From assembly GCA_946406115.1 (NCBI GenBank), contig OX291541.1:19251908-19315907 (forward strand): 64,000 nt of DNA, in the 5' to 3' direction. Source of the stretch: Apoda limacodes. Lineage: Eukaryota > Arthropoda > Insecta > Lepidoptera > Limacodidae. Positions 62,201 to 64,000 of the stretch are shown in pieces; within the stretch, counting starts at the first letter, position 1, and every line of letters starts with the position of its first letter. A model generated the notes under the pieces. The model was not told the DNA's origin. It did no database searches and was given only the letters and a program-made list of their open reading frames with translations. The position numbers were made by a program, and so were the translations under genes.

Positions 62201-64000
62201 AATTCAAGTACATGTTAAACACTTTGAAAGCAGTTTTGCAGTGAAAGTAAATGTACCCTACTATACAGTACATACCGTACCTGCACTAAGGGTTTTTGCA
62301 AAGATGCGTATTTTATCACAAACGTGGGTTTGCGCCGCATGTCAGAGATTAAGGGGGCTGCCTGCATACCACGAATCATAATGAATGTATGTATAATTTC
62401 ACAGCTTGTCAACCAGTGGCTAGACACACACACATCACAATGTGGGGAACAGCCTCTTTACAACAACCACTTTAGCCCTGCTGACAGGTGGTGCGCCCAT
62501 CGCCACAACACTGCTTCTGATAGTAGGTTATCTGGACTTAGGTGGCTAGTAATAAGCGGTAAAATAAAGAATCAGGCACAGAATAATATACCACTTTGCC
62601 AATTCTAGACAAAGTATAAGTTATGAAAAAAATATATAATATAAAAAAGGGCCAACGTGCTCCGCGCCAGCGGGTAGTGCCCCTTGTGTTATAAAAGTCC
62701 ATAGGCAACAGTTACCGCTTAAAATTAGGCCATGCTATTAGTGTTATAAGAAAAAAGTATGTTGGACTGCCATGGGCTATTTGAAAGTTCTTAGGTAAGT
62801 TTAAGAAATTCCAATTGATATCGCACGCGTTGGGGTGCCAGAAAAAAAATATTTCATCCCTTAGTTTAATGCATGAGAAGCTACCCCCAGAAGAAATCGC
62901 AATTTCATTACAAAGTTTCAAAGTGCAAAAAAAAGTCAATATGCCAAAAATTTAAGGATGTAATACCATGACCAACAGAAATATGTGGTAGGAACATATT
63001 GTTACTATTTATGTATCCTAAGAGTTGTCTTGATTCTAGTTTGTGCACAGTACAGAGCTCTAAGACCATCAGTGATCGGTGGATATTATAAGCAGTTGAA
63101 GTTCATAATATCACTGAACCACAATTTAAGAGTAGTGTGATGGTATAGTTTTGTCTATACTTGCATTGGCAAATTGAAATGCCACACCAATGAATATTAC
63201 GGTTTGATTATACTATGTACATAACTCATAACTAACCTGTCAACTTCTGCATCTTCTTTACTTTTGTCAGTAATAAATTGATATTGAAAATAAGTATCCA
63301 CAAACGATTCAGGTAATCTTTCTAATGGAATATGCGCTAGCTGATATAGTTTGGGATCACTAGTAGCTATTGGATAACAATTCCATCCATGACGTTCTAT
63401 AAATATAGGTTTTTCTTTGATTTTTTTATTGGTTACTTCTACTACTTCCTGCTTAATACTTTTAGTTATATTTATTTCCTTTTCAGGTATACTTTCTTCT
63501 TTGGTGATTTGTAAAGCTTGCTCACCAATGAATAATTTTGTTTCGTCACTTTTCACACTGGCCTCTGTAATTTGTTCTGTACTAGCTAAATTATTTAATT
63601 TTTCAACTATTTTTTCTTCAGAAATTTTCCCTTTAGCAAACTCTTCTTCTACAACTTTTGGTTTAGAATCTGATTTTGATTTAATAATATTCTTACTACC
63701 CATTTTTGCCCTTCTAACTTTTTTATCAACACTAGTTTCAAAAATAGGCATAGTAGGTTCACATTCTAAAAGCTCTACAGGTTCATCAGGGTTAATTAAA
63801 GGCAATTCCATATCATAGCTTTTATCAACATCTGATGAATTATTATCTTCTGGGTTTACATTTTGTAACATATTTTGCTCCTTATTTTTAACTTCTGAAA
63901 CCACTTTAGGTATTATTTTATCATAAACATATTTCATGTATTTTTCATAGCTTGCGATTTCATTTTGATCAACTGCACTAAAACCAGAAAATGTATTGCT
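34482..64000 (-). CDS. ATRX: ATRX/XNP SNF2-family chromatin remodeler, 22 exons, 5' end outside window
   Basis: ATP-dependent DNA translocase of the SNF2 superfamily acting at heterochromatin, in vertebrates with DAXX to deposit H3.3. Twenty-two exons (about 2,500 codons) run from the right edge to TAA at 34482-34484. Order: disordered charged N-terminal region with an AT-hook-like '[11 protein letters not shown]'; 'IRKVIDKK' and 'ERKRRL' basic block; helicase lobe 1 with Walker A 'MGLGKT' (53426-53443), 'DEGH' (51021-51032), '[10 protein letters not shown]'; lobe 2 with '[10 protein letters not shown]' and 'FRVYRFGQ'; then 'HEHDSLL'. '[10 protein letters not shown]' and '[10 protein letters not shown]' favour ATRX over the paralogue ARIP4. 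After this the phases continue through four exons of a disordered tail. No ADD domain is visible; the N-terminus lies beyond 64000. One exon (56770-56862) shows a frame conflict. Introns are rich in mobile elements. Confidence 0.93.
35178..35240. repeat. (TG)n microsatellite
   Basis: About 26 uninterrupted GT units to 35229, one A interruption at 35230, then five more units. Confidence 0.97.
35461..35640 (+). repeat. Dispersed repeat, 'aagtgcgagtc...' family, 5' part
   Basis: 'aaaccggccaagtacgagtc', 'agggttctgtaccatta', 'aaatcacgtttgttgtatga' and 'gagccccccttaaatatt' in order. Truncated at its right end. Confidence 0.65.
36549..36676 (-). CDS. ATRX: ATRX exon w21
   Basis: Acceptor 'tatatttttcag', donor GAAG|GTATGT; phase 2 in, phase 1 out. 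Encodes '[20 protein letters not shown]', then '[20 protein letters not shown]' and 'KTE'. Lys-rich, no known domain. Confidence 0.8.
36834..38735 (-). CDS. ATRX: ATRX exon w20 (large disordered tail exon)
   Basis: A 634-codon exon; acceptor 'tccaacag', donor AGCAG|GTAAAT, phase 2 both sides. Low-complexity Ser/Thr/Lys/Pro sequence. Acidic patches after hydrophobic triplets ('[11 protein letters not shown]' about 38308-38340, 'CISLDDDDS' about 37758-37783, 'TVDLTGS' about 37053-37070) resemble SUMO-interaction motifs. A run of nine Ser followed by 'RSRSQSPSD' is at about 37520-37560. Belongs to ATRX by phase continuity, not by homology. Confidence 0.8.
38736..39978. other. ATRX intron w19-w20
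   Basis: Contains a 74-bp direct duplication (39447-39520 and 39584-39657, offset 137 bp). Otherwise AT-rich with nothing recognised. Confidence 0.6.
39447..39657. repeat. Direct duplication, 137-bp period
   Basis: Two 74-bp copies starting 'tgtact(g/a)gtgta' and ending 'tgacagtacctgcgcgaaat', with a handful of substitutions in the first half and identity in the last 30 bp. Confidence 0.85.
39979..40358 (-). CDS. ATRX: ATRX exon w19
   Basis: Acceptor 'ctttcaaatag', donor GGACT|GTAAGT; phase 0 in, phase 2 out. It starts '[19 protein letters not shown]', completing the helical block of exon w18, then a Lys/Glu-rich linker ('[19 protein letters not shown]') and an Ala-rich end. Confidence 0.82.
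40483..41789 (-). CDS. ATRX: ATRX exon w18
   Basis: Acceptor 'ttgtttttcag', donor GTCAAG|GTTAGC; phase 1 in, phase 0 out, 436 codons. '[20 protein letters not shown]' follows the conserved 'EEYKHK'. It includes an AT-hook-like '[11 protein letters not shown]' (about 41231-41260), 'KPGPKSKKN' repeating the 'RPGPKSKCK' of exon w3, acidic 'VVDLDNDDD' and 'SIILSDDDE', and at the end a predicted helical block '[20 protein letters not shown]' that may correspond to the C-terminal helical region of human ATRX. Confidence 0.85.
41790..42600. other. ATRX intron w17-w18
   Basis: Contains a tRNA-derived SINE (42205-42400). The rest is unrecognised. Confidence 0.6.
42205..42400 (-). mobile_element. tRNA-derived SINE copy
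   Basis: 'gcgggaatcgaacccac' gives a B box on the - strand, with the body 'cagcgccacctgggcccaaa' and 'aagcttgtgttatgga'. Same family as 16000-16245; same strand as ATRX. Confidence 0.7.
42601..42803 (-). CDS. ATRX: ATRX exon w17 (post-helicase conserved block)
   Basis: Acceptor 'ttacattgatag', donor AAAG|GTACTA; phase 2 in, phase 1 out. '[20 protein letters not shown]' then '[15 protein letters not shown]' matches human ATRX 'YHEHDSLLDHKEEEELTEEE'/'RKAAWAEYEAEKKG'. Strikingly GC-rich, with Val/Ala/Arg repeats, in an AT-rich region. Confidence 0.92.
42804..43815. other. ATRX intron w16-w17
   Basis: It contains a fragment of the 'aagtgcgagtc' repeat ('ggctaagtgcgaatcggact', about 43405-43510). 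No other repeat or coding segment recognised. Confidence 0.55.
43816..43937 (-). CDS. ATRX: ATRX exon w16
   Basis: Acceptor 'caagttttttag', donor TACAG|GTATGG; phase 0 in, phase 2 out. Encodes '[20 protein letters not shown]' and '[20 protein letters not shown]', the end of the SNF2 core, strongly ATRX-like. Confidence 0.95.
44314..44485 (-). CDS. ATRX: ATRX exon w15 (helicase motifs V and VI)
   Basis: Acceptor 'gtgtacgcag', donor GCGCTG|GTTGGT; phase 2 in, phase 0 out. '[20 protein letters not shown]' (motif V), '[19 protein letters not shown]' (motif VI with its Arg residues) and '[12 protein letters not shown]'. The donor GTTGGT was chosen because it restores 'RLVALGTMEQK'. Confidence 0.95.
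44486..45750. other. ATRX intron w14-w15
   Basis: Mostly unrecognised. At about 45125-45195 the - strand has a tRNA-like segment with 'gttagcttacga' and 'gagttcgatttt', possibly a different SINE head. 45410-45560 is GC-richer without an open frame. Confidence 0.4.
45751..45921 (-). CDS. ATRX: ATRX exon w14 (helicase lobe 2 start)
   Basis: Acceptor 'cgtatttttcag', donor ACTAA|GTGAGA; phase 2 both sides. '[20 protein letters not shown]' then '[19 protein letters not shown]', matching human 'LVFSQSL...DYYRLDGSTTAQSRKKW'. Confidence 0.94.
46173..48100 (-). mobile_element. CR1/Jockey-type LINE, 5'-truncated, one frameshift
   Basis: Inserted in the ATRX intron between exons w13 and w14, same strand. 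The 3' end is a run of 23 A (T on +, 46173-46195) after the hairpin-bearing tail shared with five solo copies. The reverse transcriptase region reads '[17 protein letters not shown]', '[17 protein letters not shown]', '[17 protein letters not shown]', '[10 protein letters not shown]' and continues to the stop at 46245, with no stop inside. Upstream, '[19 protein letters not shown]' to '[12 protein letters not shown]' is in another frame (shift near 47690). The endonuclease is missing. Relatively young but not autonomous. Confidence 0.9.
48315..48504 (-). CDS. ATRX: ATRX exon w13
   Basis: Acceptor 'ctgtttgtacag', donor AAAGT|GTTAGT; phase 1 in, phase 2 out. '[20 protein letters not shown]' then '[20 protein letters not shown]' and '[14 protein letters not shown]'. 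The GTTAGT donor is preferred to the GTAACA five bases later because it gives 'GDKVLIFSTSL', like human 'GDKVLVFSQSL'. Confidence 0.93.
48505..49353. other. ATRX intron w12-w13
   Basis: It contains a family A MITE (48571-48692). The remaining AT-rich sequence has nothing recognised. Confidence 0.6.
48571..48692. mobile_element. Short MITE, family A (copy 3)
   Basis: Bounded by 'tagcgcaacaaacttttctg' and 'ggtcagacagtttgttgcac', 122 bp, in a 'ta...ta' context. It ends 67 bp upstream (gene sense) of exon w13. Confidence 0.82.
49354..49700 (-). CDS. ATRX: ATRX exon w12
   Basis: Acceptor 'ttccaatacag', donor AAAG|GTTTTT; phase 2 in, phase 1 out. '[20 protein letters not shown]' and '[20 protein letters not shown]' with '[15 protein letters not shown]' match the ATRX inter-lobe region ('NRFVNPI.NGQ', 'HILHKLLEGC.QR'). 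Confidence 0.95.
49701..50850. other. ATRX intron w11-w12
   Basis: It contains a solo LINE tail (50675-50757) and a 20-bp inverted repeat 'atccttgcaaaatgtgtat' / 'atacacattttgcaaggat' at about 50086-50142, forming a potential hairpin. Nothing else recognised. Confidence 0.55.
50675..50757 (-). mobile_element. LINE 3' tail (solo)
   Basis: 'ataccaatgagatggcaaat', 'catacggtccgcctgatgg' and 'taagcggtcaccgtagc': the inverse of the tail of the LINE at 46173-48100, with a T-run at its left. Confidence 0.75.
50851..51239 (-). CDS. ATRX: ATRX exon w11 (DEGH box)
   Basis: Acceptor 'atctttaacag', donor AACAG|GTAATT; phase 0 in, phase 2 out. '[18 protein letters not shown]', '[17 protein letters not shown]' (the DEGH variant typical of ATRX and ARIP4) and '[20 protein letters not shown]' then '[11 protein letters not shown]'. 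Closest in pattern to ATRX/XNP. Confidence 0.96.
51240..52264. other. ATRX intron w10-w11
   Basis: AT-rich, no element with clear ends recognised. Confidence 0.5.
52265..52384 (-). CDS. ATRX: ATRX exon w10
   Basis: Acceptor 'tgtgttctag', donor ATAAAG|GTAACT, 40 codons, phase 0 both sides. '[20 protein letters not shown]' and '[11 protein letters not shown]' correspond to 'ALVVCPLNTALNWMNEFEKW' of human ATRX (motif Ia region). Confidence 0.95.
52385..53398. other. ATRX intron w9-w10
   Basis: It contains a short - strand open frame at 52683-52823 (below). The remaining sequence is AT-rich and unrecognised. Confidence 0.5.
52683..52823 (-). pseudogene. Small acidic ORF, possible transposase C-terminus
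   Basis: ATG to TAA, 46 codons: '[20 protein letters not shown]' then '[15 protein letters not shown]', with AATAAATAAA about 70 bp past the stop. The acidic end and nearby poly(A) signal suggest the 3' end of a DNA-transposon gene. It fits no ATRX phase and I cannot name the family. Confidence 0.3.
53399..53539 (-). CDS. ATRX: ATRX exon w9 (Walker A)
   Basis: Acceptor 'tatatttccag', donor ATACG|GTATGT, 47 codons, phase 0 both sides. '[20 protein letters not shown]' and '[20 protein letters not shown]': the ATP-binding motif I of the SNF2 core. Confidence 0.97.
53621..53758 (-). CDS. ATRX: ATRX exon w8
   Basis: Acceptor 'aatatttgtag', donor CATCAG|GTAATA, 46 codons, phase 0 both sides. '[20 protein letters not shown]', '[15 protein letters not shown]'. 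The last part is the 'VxVHxxLVxKLKPHQ' equivalent that leads into helicase motif I. Confidence 0.93.
54430..55015. repeat. Two adjacent related dispersed repeats
   Basis: Segment 1 (54430-54720) has 'ggaccgattttaataaaatg', 'cggggaaggacataggacag', 'gcgggaataactataaccga'. Segment 2 (54725-55015) has 'taatattataaatgcaaaag', 'ggatcgggataaaaattggc', 'aaaaggacataggctattt'. Both share a layout with 15225-15560. Non-coding. Confidence 0.55.
55347..56007. mobile_element. hAT-type MITE, 661 bp, perfect 8-bp target duplication
   Basis: Terminal inverted repeats 'taaactgaccat' (55347-55358) and 'atggtcagttta' (55996-56007), exact over 12 bp. Flanks are identical 'gtcatgca' (55339-55346 and 56008-56015). 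Subterminal 'gtcccgttttga' recurs near both ends, also inside. No transposase. The 8-bp duplication places it with hAT-like elements; its perfect state suggests a recent insertion. It ends 75 bp from ATRX exon w7. Confidence 0.9.
56090..56185 (-). CDS. ATRX: ATRX exon w7
   Basis: Acceptor 'attttgttttag', donor CAACTG|GTAAGA, 32 codons read in phase 0 ('[20 protein letters not shown]', '[12 protein letters not shown]'), as the following exon requires. It resembles the basic block before the ATRX helicase ('IRKILKDDKL...ERRKRIAE'). The other frames close against the next exon. Confidence 0.85.
56220..56735. mobile_element. Fold-back MITE, family B, interrupted copy
   Basis: Shares 'ccagatttttcttaaacaaa', 'gatcgctattcaccg' and 'cgctttttagtagggaaatg' with the copy at 13838-14195. 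It is split by a 206-bp element (56325-56530). Confidence 0.6.
56325..56530. mobile_element. Nested hAT-like MITE, 206 bp
   Basis: Ends 'cagtggcgtatata' and 'tatacgcccctg' (inverse 'caggggcgtata'): inverted repeats with one mismatch, and the CAGNG-G start common in hAT termini. The 8-bp flanks ('atcaccac', 'atcgctat') agree at only five positions, so the target duplication is doubtful. Confidence 0.6.
56770..56862 (-). CDS. ATRX: ATRX exon w6 (frame conflict)
   Basis: Acceptor 'tttcttttgtag', donor GAAAA|GTAAGT, 93 bp. The frame demanded by exon w5 (phase 2) reads '[15 protein letters not shown]', while the frame demanded by exon w7 (phase 0) reads '[17 protein letters not shown]', which matches human ATRX 'KGRKIIRK'. 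Both are open across the exon. Either one base is missing around 56815-56822 or exon w5 uses the weaker GTAATT donor six bases further on, giving phase 0. Confidence 0.65.
56942..57328 (+). repeat. Dispersed repeat, 'aagtgcgagtc...' family (full length)
   Basis: From 'accggccaagtgcgagtctg' through 'gacagacagacagacggac' to 'ttttgaggtacggaactcta'. Same layout as 11802-12256. Confidence 0.7.
57430..57553. mobile_element. Short MITE, family A (copy 4)
   Basis: Left end 'agtgcaacaaacttttctga' intact; right end degraded ('ggtcagaagactttgttgga'). The core has 'gtgaacttacaacgacagta' and 'cgccatattgaaatgg'. It lies 28 bp downstream (gene sense) of the exon w5 donor. Confidence 0.8.
57581..57724 (-). 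CDS. ATRX: ATRX exon w5 (AT-hook-like)
   Basis: Acceptor 'actttgcttag', donor CTAAG|GTATGT; phase 2 in, phase 2 out (or phase 0 with GTAATT). '[20 protein letters not shown]' and '[20 protein letters not shown]'; 'RGRPRR' is an AT-hook-type minor-groove motif. Confidence 0.85.
58130..58300 (+). mobile_element. LINE 3' fragment with last codons
   Basis: Reads the end of the LINE ORF ('[19 protein letters not shown]', compare '[19 protein letters not shown]' of the copy at 46245), then the tail 'accgtacgcttgtttgcca' and an A-run. Confirms that the solo tails belong to this LINE family. Confidence 0.85.
58502..59036. mobile_element. Fold-back element ('gccattagatat' family)
   Basis: Left 'ctagttagcgccgccattag' and right 'gcggcgctagttac' are inverted, about 535 bp apart. 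The outer right end is 'atatgcgccttaa', as in 33964-34284. Non-coding. Confidence 0.55.
59069..59202 (-). CDS. ATRX: ATRX exon w4
   Basis: Acceptor 'attttgtttttag', donor ACTAG|GTAAAA; phase 0 in, phase 2 out. Highly charged: '[20 protein letters not shown]', '[19 protein letters not shown]'. No domain; typical disordered ATRX N-terminal region. Confidence 0.83.
59203..60073. other. ATRX intron w3-w4
   Basis: About 59395-59690 is an inverted copy of the tail-like repeat (contains 'ttcccgtaggaac', 'cgtccagtgattgaagcg' and 'attataatattagtaggat'). The rest is unrecognised. Confidence 0.5.
60074..60388 (-). CDS. ATRX: ATRX exon w3
   Basis: Acceptor 'aatatttgaag', donor AAACAA|GTGAGT, 105 codons, phase 0 both sides. 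Acidic/basic low complexity: '[20 protein letters not shown]', '[20 protein letters not shown]'. 'PGPKSK' recurs in exon w18. Confidence 0.83.
60688..60895 (-). CDS. ATRX: ATRX exon w2
   Basis: T-rich acceptor 'aattttttttttag', donor CCACCT|GTGAGT; phase 2 in, phase 0 out. '[20 protein letters not shown]' and '[20 protein letters not shown]'. Joins in phase to 'EDAEVD' of exon w1. Confidence 0.83.
60896..63236. other. ATRX intron w1-w2
   Basis: No gene. Has a diverged LINE tail at about 62645-62755 ('ccaacgtgctccgcgcc', 'accgcttaaaattaggcc', A-run) and 'ctacctacctac' microsatellite bases near 61003-61016. Otherwise AT-rich and unrecognised. Confidence 0.55.
63237..64000 (-). CDS. ATRX: ATRX exon w1 (partial, runs off the window)
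   Basis: Open from the right edge, donor GACAG|GTTAGT, phase 2 out. In the window it reads '[20 protein letters not shown]' through '[20 protein letters not shown]' and a Lys/Glu-rich stretch to '[20 protein letters not shown]'. The ATG at 63937 is probably internal because the frame stays open upstream. No ADD zinc finger seen. Assignment to ATRX rests on phase and order. Confidence 0.78.

Overview
This window is animal nuclear DNA, very probably from a moth or butterfly. It is AT-rich, its genes are split into many short exons with GT..AG introns, and introns and intergenic DNA are full of repeats of types I associate with Lepidoptera: LINE tails with a conserved 3' hairpin, tRNA-derived SINEs, and fold-back MITEs. 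The species cannot be named from the sequence. There are no bacterial genes, rRNA genes or CRISPR arrays.

Two host genes lie tail to tail. On the + strand (5773-24767) is PXK, a PX-domain pseudokinase. I rebuilt it as 11 exons (535 residues) whose splice phases all agree, from a start resembling the human PXK N-terminus to a WH2-like tail. On the - strand, from the right edge down to 34482, is the ATRX/XNP chromatin remodeler: 22 exons in the window, about 2,500 codons, with its first part beyond position 64000. The SNF2 helicase core lies in 53.8-43.8 kb. After the conserved post-helicase block the same reading continues through large exons into a long disordered tail (41789-34482) that carries an AT-hook-like motif, several acidic SUMO-interaction-like motifs and an acidic terminus. 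One N-terminal exon (56770-56862) has a reading-frame conflict with its neighbours.

Layout: 1-5772, upstream DNA with LINE tails, a truncated LINE and a palindromic MITE; 5773-24767, PXK, whose first intron holds a decayed RNase H-bearing LINE; 24768-34481, intergenic DNA with a 933-bp hAT-like element, a decayed hAT transposase, a 1.2-kb cluster of a repeated 10-mer and a fold-back element; 34482-64000, ATRX, with a CR1/Jockey-type LINE between two helicase exons, a 661-bp hAT-type MITE with a perfect 8-bp target duplication, nested MITEs and further SINEs and tails.

The two genes have no evident shared pathway (membrane trafficking or actin versus heterochromatin). Their neighbourhood is positional. 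Most of the remaining structure is mobile-element history. I found no convincing new molecular system; the most noteworthy points are the ATRX tail and frame conflict, a candidate PXK cassette exon, and MITEs placed close to exon edges.
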